A stretch of DNA of 64,000 nt. It comes from Diaporthe sp. PMI_573 (lineage: Eukaryota > Ascomycota > Sordariomycetes > Diaporthales > Diaporthaceae). The DNA lies in NCBI GenBank assembly GCA_021399435.1, contig JAJTUP010000015.1:558001-622000 (forward strand), read 5' to 3'. Below the pieces are notes generated by a model that did no database searches, had not been told where the DNA came from, and saw only the letters and a list, made by a program, of their open reading frames with translations. Within the stretch, counting starts at the first letter, position 1, and each line of letters starts with the position of its first letter. Positions 21,784-32,306 of the stretch are shown in pieces. The position numbers and the translations under genes are program-made.

Positions 21784-22886
21784 TCAAGACCTCAGCCAAC
21801 AAGTCACACCGAGCACAAAAACGCAGGCTAGTATATCCGAACGGAGGGTGGTGAAAATCCGGGAGTACTTGAGCCCCGTAGTCACCATCCCTTTAAGCCT
21901 CCCATCCGGTACGAGGCCCAAGATAGTCCACAAGAACCCCGGGGGCGGCGCCCGCCCCTGGTCCAGAAGGAGCCGGCTCGTGAGCAGGACCGCCTCGGTG
22001 GTGGCAAAGGTCCAGAAGAAGTACTTGCGCCCGTCGTCGTAGTCAGCGTGCCCGGTGCTGGCGGCGAATGCGCCCCGCTCCCTCTCGATCTTGGTACCGG
22101 TGAAGTCGGCCAGCAGCGCGATGTACAAGCCCAGGCCGGCCGCGAGAAGGAAGTGCACCACGCGCCAGAAGGCGGAGTAGGGGTCGAAAGCCGCCGCGGT
22201 CTGCTGCTGCTGCGTCTGCATGCCTCCCGCGAAGGGGTTGCCGCCTGCGAAGGGGTTGCTGCCGGGCCCGCCGGGACCACCGCCCTGTCCCATGTTGGGA
22301 GGCATCCCGCCGAGCATCTGTGACAGCATCTTCATCATGGGATCCTCCTCGCCATTTGCCCCGCCGAACATGGCCGCCGGGTCAAAAGGGCTGGCGGGCC
22401 CGTTGCCGTTGGCGCCGGGAGTGGCGGGGCGGTCGAAGCTGAGCATCATCTGCCGCAGCTGATCCTCCGACATGCTGTTCAGGCCGCCGCCAGGGGCGGC
22501 GGGAGAAGGCGAAGGAATCCGGTTGGTCTTCTGTGGTTCGTAGTAATGCTCAGATATGTCGACCTCGTCGGGGTCACCGTGCTGTCGCTCTGCGCCAGCC
22601 TCCGGGTTGGCTGCCGAAGCCAGCGCAGGTGTGGACGCTGCGGGTGGAGGATTGCTAGGTATTGGGTCTGCGGTCGTTCGTGTCAGCCAAGATTGAGGAG
22701 CTTCGACAGGGTTGGCAGAGACGGACCTCTTTGAATGCCTCCTCCCAGCCCGGTGATCCTGTTCAAGCGATCATTGCCGCCGGCCCTGATCTTTGCCTCG
22801 CGGCGCTCCTTCCGCAAGCGGGCCTGCTCAGCTGCTCGCGCAGCGGCCGCAGCCTCATCAGGGCTCAGTCCTGCTGTCTCGGTCAT
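21784..22886 (-). CDS. GET2: GET complex subunit Get2 (tail-anchored protein receptor)
   Basis: ER-membrane receptor subunit that with Get1 takes tail-anchored proteins from the Get3 ATPase. Exons 22886-22727 and 22667-21784 give 347 aa. The 59-nt intron has a weak donor (GTCCGT) but a CTGAC branch site and CGCAG acceptor, and joins ..GGGIQR to DPIPSNPPP in frame. The N-terminal cytosolic segment carries the basic RLRKERREAKIRAGG motif (about 23-37) expected to contact Get3, followed by NDRLNRITGLGGG. A disordered Pro/Ala and Met/Gly-rich middle precedes three membrane segments (FWRVVHFLLAAGLGLYIALL, YFFWTFATTEAVLLTSRLLL, ILACVFVLGVTCWL). The assignment rests on this architecture and the RERR-like motif. 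Confidence 0.85.
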
Positions 22887-23320
22887 TGTTCAGGAGAGTG
22901 GTGATGCTGGTCCACCAGTTCTGTGTTGGTGTGCGTGTTAAGTGACAAGGCTTGGGCGAGCTAGGACCAACTGACGTGACCGTTGGCTGGGACCTTTTGG
23001 GAGCTGAGCACATCACAAAGCTTATCTTATCACAGCTGGCCTTTGCTCAGTCCAACGTCTAGTAACTCGACCACTTCGGACCGAGTAACTTGAAGGCTCA
23101 GTTGCATTGTCCATTGAGATGAGTGAATCTACTATTTGGATATTGTCGAAGGATTCGAAGCCACGAATGCGTTTGATTCGGCATGCCCAGTGGAAGAATT
23201 CTAGAGGGCCACTACGGTGTTATCTGGCGAAATACTAATATCTCTTCCATTTTATCTAGGCTATTCTACTTTTGCTGCCTGACTATGGCCAGACTTATGA
23301 ACCAGGCGTTATCGGTGCTT

Positions 23321-23342
23321 TCTCTCTCTCTCTCTCTCTCTC
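23321..23342. repeat. (TC)11 microsatellite at the SEC31 stop codon
   Basis: Uninterrupted TC dinucleotides on the plus strand. On the minus (coding) strand the GA repeat begins with the last two bases of the SEC31 TGA and runs into the 3' UTR. Confidence 0.9.
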
Positions 23343-26300
23343 AAGGAGTGGCCTTGCTCATACTGATCAACCTCTTGATACCGACCTGCAACGTAGTTAG
23401 CACAACGACCTAGTCATCCTGCGGATGCCTTGTATGTCGACTTACCATCCAATTACCACACTCTTCCGTCTTGTTCTCGTGAATGTTCACCTGGATTTGA
23501 TGAGCCTCGGCATAGTTCTTGGACTCGAGTGCGTTGGCCAGCTGGTCGAGCTGCGCGATCGTGTCCGGCTTGACTAGCTCTTCGTTGTTTAGATGATCGA
23601 ATAGCAGGTTCAGCCGCTTCTGGGTGTCCTTCACTTGAGGGGCGAAGTTTTGCGGCGCCTTGGATGCGACTCTTTGCATGTCGCGGCTGAGGGTATCAAC
23701 CATGCCTTGGGCGTTGGCTGGGATGTGTGATCGGTCTCCAGCCGGGTGCCTGGCCTTGGGGGGAGCAGCAGCCGGCGACGGGGCGGACCTTGGCGGCGGC
23801 GGCGGTGTCGCGGTTGACTGGGCAGTTGGCGGAGGGCCGAAAGATGATGGCGGCGGCGCTACGGGCGGCTGGTTTGTGGGTGTGGCAGCTGGGGCATATG
23901 GTGACGGCGCAGACTGGCCTGGCCCGGCAGGAGGCGCCGCATAGGGGTTGGCTGGCGGCGGTCGGCTCGCTGCAGCAGGTGGAGGCATCGATGCAACTGG
24001 CGGCTGAGAAAACTGCTGGGCAGCTGGTGCCGGAGCGTATCGACTTGACTGTGGTGGCCCGGCCGGGGGTGCGCTGTATGGAGACGCGGTCCGTGGCGCA
24101 GCTGCGCCTGGTGGAGGAGCATACGCATTCGTGGCCGTGGGCGGCGGTCGCGCCTGAGGAGGTCCCGTTAGAGGCGAGGTGACCCGAGGCGGTCCAGCCT
24201 GGCCCGCCTTTGGTGGAGGAGGAGGAGGAGTCGGCGTGGCACGGGGTGGAGCTCCATAAGGACTTTGAGGCGGTGGTGGTACCCCAGAACCCTGCTGGCC
24301 AGGGAATGGCGACGTGATTGGAGCCGTTCGGGGCGTGGATTTCCGAGGAGGCACTTTCGTTACCATCGGCACATCGTTCCAGTCACCCACGTCCTTCGCC
24401 CGAAGAAGTGGCGGGTTGGACCCTGGGGTTCCCGCTCTCGGTGGACCAGCCATTGGCGGTGGTGCAATTGGCGGCTGACCGAACGACCCGTAGCCTTGCT
24501 GAGGTTGACCAAAGGTCGCGGACGGAGACGGGGCATATGGGCTGGCCACTGGAGCGGCTCCAGGTGGCGCGTAAGGGTTCGCAGCGGGTATCGTCGAAGG
24601 CGGAGCGTACGGGTTCGCAGATGGCGTCTGGACTGGTGCCGGAGGGGCGTACGGGTTTGTAGCTGTACTCTGGACCGGTGCGGGTGGCGCATACGGGTTC
24701 GTACCAGCCGGGGCAGGTTGCGGCGGCTGGTAGCCGACAGGTTGTGCCCGAGAAGGCTGTGCCCGAGAAGGCTGTGCCCGCGAAGCTGTCCGTGGCGCTG
24801 TCGCTGGTTGGCGAGCAGCTGGCTGGGCATTGCTCTTCTGAGTCGCCAGCCTGACGCGATTCCTGGCGACCTCTGCTGCAGCATAGCCCGATGGTAAGAG
24901 ATCGAGATACTTCTGAGCAACAGGCAGGAGGCCGTGGGCCGCAACAATGTCTGCGTACTCGACATACTTGTCGTACAACGCCGATAGCTTCCAGCCCGAG
25001 GATTGACCAATCTCGGAGTCCTGGAACTTAGTCACCTGCCTGAAAATCGTGACCTTCTCAATGAAAAGTTGTAGAGACCTGGCGTGCACTGAGAATGTCG
25101 AGTCTTCACTAGGCTCCTTCATCTCGGCCTGTTCAGTCTCCGCGAGCTCCTCGATCCAGATGGAGACAACCTTCTCCAGTTTCGAGCCAACCAGGTAGCA
25201 GAAAGAGGCATCCTTACGTGAGCCTGACTCGAGAACACGGTCGCCGAGCGCCTCGCAGAGGTCTGGGAACTCATTTGGCTGCGCAAAAGTGCACAACGTG
25301 GCCATGGTCTCCTTCCAGTTGGCCAGGTCCGCATTGTAAACAACATCCCAGAGGTTGCCGGCAATTACCGAGCTCAAGAGGCGGAGATAGCTAGGGCTAC
25401 CCTTCTTGTTGGAAAGGTAAGCTGCCTGCACTTTGTCCACGAGCTCCTTTCCACCACAATTAGCGATGATAAAAGCATCTGCGATGCGGTCCTCCTTGAG
25501 GCAGATGTCCGCAGCTTTGGCGAAGTTTCCGAGCATGAGAGCCTTGGTGACCTGATCCTCCAGGGCAGTATTGCCTTCGCTAAGAAGATGGAATGGGTCC
25601 TCCATCTTTGCGCCTTTGTTGGCGGCCAAGCCCGAAAGGAAGTCATCGCCATCAGCGCCATCGAAAATGCTTGTCATTCTCTTGTGCGAGGTCTTCTTAA
25701 CCCCATTCTCTCTGGGTGCTTCTGTTTCCTCACCCTCCGGCATCTCTTTCTCTTCGTCGCCATTGGTCACTTCCTCGTCTTTCGAAAAGCCGAGGTGGCT
25801 TATGACTTGCTGACGAGGATCTTCTGCAACGAGTGTGTCCATGACAAGCCAGTCGGCCTTTTCTTCATCAGTCTTGGCTTGCTCTAGGTGTGACTGACAG
25901 ATTTGTTTAAGGTCCCCGCTCTGGACCGCAGTCTCAAACTTCTCGGCCTGGGTGGAAACCTCGGAGTCCACGGAAAACTGGGAGATGGAGATGTTTGATG
26001 AGCGAGGGTGACCACTCGCAACGGTGTTCTTCCTGAACACGACGACTTTTCCGCCGAACCCAAAAGAGGCGCCAACTGGTCTCTGCATCCACACTGGGGC
26101 CTTGGAAAGGGAGAACGATGACCCTTGAGGCTGTGTTTGCGCACTGGTAAAGAAATCCTCGCCGTCGAGATTGTTTTGTGCAGCAGTCTGCGCGGTCGAA
26201 GCATTGGTGTTTTGCAGTGTTTGAATGGCGATCTTGCCGTCGAAAGAGGCTGTAGCCGACAGCGACGGATTATGAGGGTTGAATCGGGTCAAGAAGGTCC

Positions 26301-27258
26301 AGTTCGTAACTTCTGGAAACTCGCCATAACGCTCGCCGGTCTGGGGGTTCCAAATAACGGTTCGGTTGTCCTTGCCAGAGGAGATCAACAGATCGCTGTC
26401 TTGTTCACACCACGACAGGGACAGTACTCCCTGCTCGTGTCCCTGCAACGTCCGCTCAGGCGCGTTGGAGTTCCTCAGATCCCAGAGGAGAATGACGGGC
26501 GCACTGTCGTCAGGAGTTGCCGTCAAGAGCTTGGTGGAGTTCTGCGGATCCCATGCGATGGCGCTCACTCGCTTGCGGTTGTTGTTGAGCGTCAGGGAGG
26601 CCTTCTTGGTCTTCAAGTCCCACACGGTGACGAAGCCTCCAGAGCCTCCTGTTGCCAGAATATGCGAGACCTTCCTGTTCCACGCCACACACTCGATATC
26701 GTCCGACCGGGCCGCAGCGTTGCCTAGACGCAGCGGGTTCTCTATGTCGTTGACGTCGTGGATCCATAGCTCACCCTTGTCACCTGCGGTAGCTAGGATT
26801 TGGGGCTTCAAAGGATTGAATTGGAGGGACTTGATCGCGCCGCTGTGCTTCGAGGTATGTGCTATTTCGGCGTCTGATGCTCCAGATATCAGCTTCTCGG
26901 CATCCCACAGGTGCAATGACCCATTCTCAAGTCCACCAGCGATAATGCCTCGAGGGTGCGTCTCGTCTGGTGGTCCCCAGGCCAGGTCATGAAATCTGGC
27001 ATTGCCATGTCAGTTGCTGCGGGCAAATGAGCCTTGGGGCAAGACGTACTTTGAATCTGCGGCGATGCTAGCGATGGGCTGCAGCTCGAGTCCCTGGGCC
27101 TGATCGTCCAGGTTCAGGTCCCACAGCTCGAGCTTGACCTCGTCGGAGAAGCTATCGTCGACGGCACCAGCACGAGTGCCAGTGACAAGAAGCGGTTTGG
27201 CCGGGCCGGAGGACCAGGCCAAGGCTGCCGTGCGAGGGATTTCTCGAAGTCGTACCAT
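23341..27258 (-). CDS. SEC31: COPII outer-coat protein Sec31
   Basis: Structural subunit of the COPII cage that buds vesicles from the ER. Exons 27258-27050, 26995-23446 and 23385-23341 give 1267 aa. The first exon starts [15 protein letters not shown], typical of Sec31. The last, 15-codon exon completes the C-terminus ([19 protein letters not shown]), replacing the read-through end that the unspliced frame would give. Seven-bladed WD40 propeller at about 1-330 ([35 protein letters not shown]), an alpha-helical ACE1-type region at about 380-780, then a Pro-rich disordered segment with repeated NPYAPP units and a tandem SRAQP x3, which should bind and activate Sar1/Sec23. A C-terminal helical domain follows ([13 protein letters not shown]..). 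Complete; no odd features in the catalytic-neutral scaffold. Confidence 0.95.
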
Positions 27259-27967
27259 GTTGGCAGGAATGGACAATTCGAAGGAGGCTCGGAGGCCAGG
27301 AGGCGCTACACTCGAGGAACCGCGGCCTCTTCACAGAGGCGCAATGTGATTTCTGTTGATCTTTCAGCCAGAATACTGGGCGGGCATTAGATGATGGTGT
27401 GAACTGATAGACGGTATGCCAATGGAAGGTGCAGAAGAGAGTCTGCCAAAGATTTATTGTCGTAGCATCGGCAGTACGTGTCTTTGGGGGGAGGTTGTTG
27501 CATCGGGCGTAATAAAGGCCACTCTAACACTGATACCAATCGTTAGGCCAGATCGCGCTGGGCGGGCGCACTCGCAGGGGGCCTGCCAGGTCTGGAGTGG
27601 TACTGATTGGCCCACTCGGAACTGCCTGCCCCTCTAAACATTCCAAGGCTTACATAGCTGTTGTACAAGTTCTGGCCGGGACAATGTGTCTAACAAGGTA
27701 GGCTAGCACTCTTGGTACGGCGTCTGCAGTCTCTTCGTGATAACCTCTACCTTGACGCCCTCTTTTCCCAAACCGGCACCGCATCCGACCTTAAACACAT
27801 ATTTTGCAGCTTCTGCCTCCAAACGTTGGTGGTAATTTGGAGGAGGTCCTATCCTACGCGGCCTGAGCTCCGGGGAAGAACAAAAGGAACAGACAGCTCG
27901 TGCTCCTGACCAGCCTTGCGCGGGGGTTTGGAACTTGCAAGAGGTTCGCATCAACAACACTCACAAC
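27259..27967. promoter_or_regulatory. Divergent intergenic region SEC31 / RRM protein
   Basis: About 0.7 kb between head-to-head genes. No coding frame is convincing; it probably holds both promoters. Confidence 0.5.
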
Positions 27968-28500
27968 ATGACGGATTCGGCGCGTTGGAAGGCCACGGTC
28001 CATGTCAGCGGCCTCGCGACAGTAGCCACAGTTGCGACAATTCATGACGCATTTCTACCCTTTGGCGACATCGCAGACGTAACCCTCCCCAAGAACGAAA
28101 ACCCAAATTCGAGGGACACAGAACCGCATCGCGGATTCGCGTACGTCGAGTTTGAAACCGCAGACGACGCGAAAGAGGCAATAGACAACATGGACCAATC
28201 TGAGTTCTTTGGGCGGGTTATCAAAGTTACCGCAGCCAAAATACCCAAAAGTGCGGACGAGGGACTGGGAAGCAAAAAGGCAGTCTGGGAGCAGGTACGT
28301 CGTCTCTCTTACCACCTGGATCTTGTTTGATACGAGACTGACCATCACCACTTGAACAGGAGAGCTGGCTCGCAAAACATGCCGTCAGCGAGGAGGATAA
28401 ACTGGCCGCAGAACAAGCCCAAGGCGCTGGAGATACGAGGGCTGAGGATCCAATGCAAGGCCTTGAGGGCTTGGACATCGCGGGTCCTCGCCCGGCTTAG
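27968..28500 (+). CDS. Small RRM RNA-binding protein (cyclophilin-E RRM type)
   Basis: Exons 27968-28294 and 28360-28500 give 155 aa. One RRM spans about residues 9-90: RNP2 is TVHVSGLATV and RNP1 is HRGFAYVEFE, with the beta-4 region EFFGRVIKVTAAK. The arrangement resembles the N-terminal RRM of the spliceosomal cyclophilin PPIE, but there is no isomerase domain here. The protein ends in an acidic, Ala-rich tail (EDKLAAEQAQG..GLDIAGPRPA). Many filamentous fungi carry this stand-alone form; a role in splicing is inferred only. The intron is 65 nt (GTACGT..ACAG) at phase 0. Confidence 0.8.
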
Positions 28501-28735
28501 GCGGATAGCGGAAGGCTTCAAGATACCCAAATGTACAATAAATGCACTGCGAAGGCGTTCGGGAACACAGGGAACGGGTCTCAGGATGGACTTTGCATCA
28601 AAATGATATTGCTGTTTCCGAGCTGGGATACCGGGGCTTTCTGGTGATGCTGGTCACCTCTATGTCTCGCCAATATACAGTCTGCCCGGCCCTTCATGCT
28701 TTGCCCCGGCCAATTTTCCAAATCGCAACGGCCCT

Positions 28736-29238
28736 CTAGTGGGACTCCTTGTGGTGGTCTTGGGCAGCGCTGTCCGCAGCTCGGTTCTGGCGCTTGAGGC
28801 GGATCGTCTTGTCGACGAACAAGTGACGTGTGATCGAGTAGCCGGCAGCGAGGACAGCGAAGCCAACGACAACACCTGGAGATTTGTGAGCCCATGTAAT
28901 GCTGCCGAAACAATCAACGTTCATGACGAACCGAGGGGGATCAACTCAGCGGGGATCTTGCGGAGTCGTCGAAGGCGTTGCGAGACGGTGTGGGCTATGA
29001 ATGATCGGTTGTGTCAGCTTTACCCTCGGCTGGGCTGTGTGTCGTCGACGCGGTGCGACAGCCTCGCGGGGCTCGAGTCATCACGTACCAGCCTGTTCCT
29101 CGTTCTATTATCACATTAGCTGATCGGGCTCTGATGTCACGCCACATACACGGCTGAAGAGGAGTAACTCACGGGCACCGGGCGCATCAATCGGCGCGTG
29201 GGCTGGAAGGCGGAGCGCATGGCTCTTGTGGCGTACAT
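28736..29238 (-). CDS. B12D/NDUFA4(MLRQ)-like small mitochondrial membrane protein
   Basis: Four exons, 29238-29173, 29104-29089, 28994-28932 and 28875-28736, give 94 aa. The second exon is only 16 nt; it is flanked by TAG acceptor and GTACGT donor and supplies NEEQA in correct phase. The N-terminus (MYATRAMRSAFQPTRRLMR) is an amphipathic, Arg-rich probable mitochondrial presequence. The core KIPAELIPLGVVVGFAVLAAGY carries the LIPL motif and single membrane helix of the B12D family, which includes mammalian NDUFA4. The tail is hydrophilic (RLKRQNRAADSAAQDHHK). Function in respiratory complexes is inferred from the family. It is divergent from COX12 across 387 bp. Confidence 0.7.
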
Positions 29239-29625
29239 GGTGATTGACTAAGAGCTTGAGTGGAGATTGGTCTGGATGGGTACGGTTCGCGGGATGGATG
29301 CTGGAGCTTCGTGAATTGGCTCGGTCAAAGGGCCAGTTTTGGTGCTTGTTGGATTCCGTCAGAAGCAGAAACAGAAGCCGGGTGCTTCTTCCCCAGGTTG
29401 GAGCTCCACCCGGCCAGTCAAATCGCTCAATTTGCAAGCCTGCGCAGCGGCCTTGCTTAGGTAACTGACCCGAGCCGGCCAACATCCCAATCATCATCGA
29501 CGCAGTTCCGGTCAACCGCCCAGCTCCATCAATTGCTCACCAAGAACTTCCAATCCATCCTCCGACAGCCATTGAGCCCCCCCCAGACCCTTTCCCACCC
29601 AGTCGCAGACAACACGAAAGCCAAA
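29239..29625. promoter_or_regulatory. Bidirectional promoter region, B12D-like / COX12
   Basis: 387 bp between the ATGs of two head-to-head mitochondrial genes, so both core promoters and leaders must fit here. It includes CCAAT on the plus strand at about 29550 (CTTCCAATCC context). Co-regulation of respiratory genes is a reasonable inference, not shown. Confidence 0.5.
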
Positions 29626-30130
29626 ATGTCGGACAGCGATCGCGAGACCAAGCCCTTCAAGTTCGTCACTGGTATGTCTGACCCCCCTCCCCCGTCGGCC
29701 TCAATCGTATGATTTTCTCCCGCAAGGCTAACGGTGGACACCAGCTGGTATGAGATAACCTTTCAACCCCACGAGAACACACGCTGCGACGCTGCGACGA
29801 TACGACTGTCACATGCCGGCATGCAATGGATGGACGTTTCCTAACATGAGATCCCCCCCCGTACAGGTGTCGACGCCCGTTTCCCCAACATGAACCAGAC
29901 CAAGCACTGCTGGCAGAACTACGTCGACTACCACAAGTGCATCCTCGCCAAGGGTGAGGACTTTGCTCCTTGCCGTCAGTTCTGGCTGGCCTACCGATCC
30001 CTGTGCCCCAGCGGATGGTACCAGCGATGGGATGAGCAGAGAGGTATGACAAGCCCAGCGCCGGTTATTGCCAGGGCACATGCTGACAACTTTTCAAGAG
30101 GCCGGAAACTTCCCTGCGCGCTTGGAGTAA
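29626..30130 (+). CDS. COX12: Cytochrome c oxidase subunit VIb (Cox12)
   Basis: Intermembrane-space subunit of complex IV. Exons 29626-29671, 29745-29747 (3 nt), 29867-30043 and 30099-30130 give 85 aa. The microexon CTG is bounded by a CTAAC branch site plus CACCAG acceptor upstream and GTATGA donor downstream, and the next intron has its own CTAAC branch and TACAG. It inserts Ala to give FVTAGVDARFP, matching the spacing T-V-G-F-D of yeast Cox12 and T-A-P-F-D of human COX6B (from memory). Skipping it gives 84 aa, also in frame. The CHCH fold is intact: CX9C at C31/C41 and CX10C at C52/C63, with NQTKHCWQNY and RWDEQREAGNFP. No presequence, as expected for a Mia40 substrate. Confidence 0.92.
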
Positions 30131-30946
30131 GAGAGATGGAAACATGGAGAAACGCACAATACGATAGACAAGGGCATTCCCTCGAAATGGCGGCGGCGGC
30201 TGTTCTACTAGACGATGTTCATAGGGCCGAAATCGCATACATTCCGACTCTGACCATGCTAACCTTGCATCTGTGAACTTTGTCTCGCACTGTACGACTC
30301 GCAATGAGAGGCAGGACGGACAGCAGTCCGCGTGAACAAGTGTTCGCCGCCTGAATATCCCGTGCTGTCGGTTTTTTCTCGCGAATCGGTACGCGCCGAA
30401 TCAGGATCCTTTGCGGGCCATAAGTCTGCGATGTACAACCCTTTGGAGGGAGTCTATACCACTGTGTGCCCCCGCCGGCTGCAGAATCCACGCCAAGGGT
30501 GTTGTGTGGGCGCTGTTCTGGACTTGAGAGTGATATCACGATGCATGTACTTTGTATGCCATGCTCGGCAGCCGTACTAGGAGCAGGCTGGAGCTCAGGT
30601 TTCCTTCTGAGATTGGCCCTCCAAGTCACTTGATGTTGGCTTGCTGCCTTTCCTACATAGCCTGGCGTATCATGACAGCCGAAGATTTGTCATTTTGGAG
30701 ACAACCAAAATTGTGCATTTTCGACGTATATACACAATTGCAAGAGCTTTGGTATTCACGCAACGATGGAGCGCTGCGCGGGAGGGAAACCCAGGTGGCC
30801 TTCCATCAGCACTTTGTAATTCAACCAGAACGCCGCTCATCCTCGCTTGCCAGCGATAATGCAAAAACCCTTGAACGCCAGCTGATTCCCGTCCAGTGCC
30901 TTGATCGTGCGACCGATTCCAGCGAGAGTTTGTTGGAGGCCGGTAA
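30131..30946. other. Convergent intergenic region COX12 / SDE2
   Basis: 0.8 kb between two 3' ends; no gene seen. The open frame continuing upstream of 30947 on the plus strand is a shadow of SDE2. Confidence 0.5.
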
Positions 30947-31846
30947 CTATTTCTTTCCAGCCGCGCCCTCATCCTCCTCATCCGAACTCATGAACTCGTC
31001 ATCCTCCTCGAAACCAAAGAACGACCTGGGCTTGGCGCTGCCCTTTGTATTCGCGGGCTCCTTGCCCTTGCTGTTTTCTGAGGCTGGTGTCGTCGCTCCA
31101 GAGCTGCCCTCTCCTGCGTCTGAATCTTCACCATCCGAATCTTCCTTCATCGCCTCAGCCGAGGCTGATGAGGATCCTTGCGACGTCCCTAGGAGGTTGT
31201 CTTTGTAGCTTCCCGACTTCATAGCAGCCAGGACAGCGTCTCGCGTCCGCTCCCCGGCCTCCTCCTTGTCCTCCACCCACTTGCCGTCCAGCCTGCCCTT
31301 GTTGCCGTTCTTGATCTCCTCCTCCCGCCGCTCAGCCGCCTCGACAATGGCTGTCCATCGCTCTCTTCTCTTGTCCTTCTCCTTCTGTTCCATCTCTGGT
31401 TTGATGGCGAGAAACTCAGCTAGCGCCTTCGCCTCCGTTACCGTGCGCAGCCTCCGACCGTCGAGGTTCCTGCTCGAGCCATTTTCGTCACCCTTGTTCT
31501 TCTTGCGCTTGGAAGACATGCGCCCTCCGGCGGCACGGAGCTGCGAGCCGAAACCACCCTTTCCGCCGAGGGTGGGATATGAGAGGCGGAGGGGAAGGAG
31601 GTCATCTTCTGGTGTGGCGAGGGAGGAGATGGGGAGGTGCGCGTGTCGAGGAATGCCAACATTCGCATTTGTGGTGAGGACCAGCGAACTAAAGGTTTCG
31701 TCGTCTAGTTCCCCAGGGACACGACTCCCCAACTCGCTCCACAGGTCATGGGCGGACGCCGAGGGCGGCAGAGGCAGGCAAAGTGTCTTTGGCAGGCCGA
31801 GACCACTGATGCTTGTGATAAGCACATTAATATGACTAGAAGGCAT
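30947..31846 (-). CDS. SDE2: Sde2-type splicing/genome-stability factor with cleavable ubiquitin-like N-terminus
   Basis: Single exon, 299 aa from MPSSHINVLITSISGLGL. An upstream in-frame Met adds eight residues and is less likely. Residues 1-95 form a divergent ubiquitin-like fold ending in Gly-Gly (PTLGG), directly followed by KGGFGSQLRAAGGRMSS at 96-112, the signature of Sde2. In fission yeast Sde2 is cut after the GG by deubiquitinases, and the Lys-starting fragment joins the spliceosome to promote excision of a subset of introns; the cut site here is intact. A charged coiled-coil region (about 140-215, EQKEKDKRRERWTAIVEAAERREEEI) and an acidic Ser-rich C-terminus follow. The family is well recognised; the processing is inferred from conservation. 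Confidence 0.9.
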   Translation of the reverse strand: MPSSHINVLITSISGLGLPKTLCLPLPPSASAHDLWSELGSRVPGELDDETFSSLVLTTNANVGIPRHAHLPISSLATPEDDLLPLRLSYPTLGGKGGFGSQLRAAGGRMSSKRKKNKGDENGSSRNLDGRRLRTVTEAKALAEFLAIKPEMEQKEKDKRRERWTAIVEAAERREEEIKNGNKGRLDGKWVEDKEEAGERTRDAVLAAMKSGSYKDNLLGTSQGSSSASAEAMKEDSDGEDSDAGEGSSGATTPASENSKGKEPANTKGSAKPRSFFGFEEDDEFMSSDEEDEGAAGKK

Positions 31847-32306
31847 GATGCGCTTTGCGAGTGCCAGCACTTTCGAGTGCGTGCGTAATGAAAGTAGGTG
31901 GTTCTGGATACAATCGAGCGGAGCGTGCTTTGATCAATGTTGATGGTGGTGGATACGGAATGCTGCCGCTAATAAGAAGTCGCCTGCCTGCTCAGTGCTA
32001 GCGATAAGATCGATAGTGCCTTGCCTGAATCGAGAGGCAAACGGCGCCAAGCTGGATCCAGCCAGCTACACCCAGTGCTACATAAGCAGGCTTGGCGGCC
32101 GCAAGCACACGCGGAGTTTTGTAGCGCCGTCCCGCTGCAAAAAACAAGTGGAGACCCGCTCGAAAAGGGCCGCACAACTGGGGACCTGGCATCCCATACC
32201 CGTCCACCAGAGAAATCATTCCCGCCCATTGCGACCACGACTGCCCACTTCGTCTTGTGTCTCGATCAACTACACCACCCAAGTCGTCGGCAGATTAATC
32301 GCAATC
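31847..32306. promoter_or_regulatory. Divergent promoter region SDE2 / RPS10
   Basis: 460 bp between head-to-head ATGs, including a ribosomal-protein gene promoter. Several overlapping short ORFs; none coding by composition. Confidence 0.5.

Noticed and set aside
23660..24897. Several plus-strand ORFs (up to 210 codons) opposite SEC31
   Set aside because: They are complements of the Sec31 proline-rich coding sequence.
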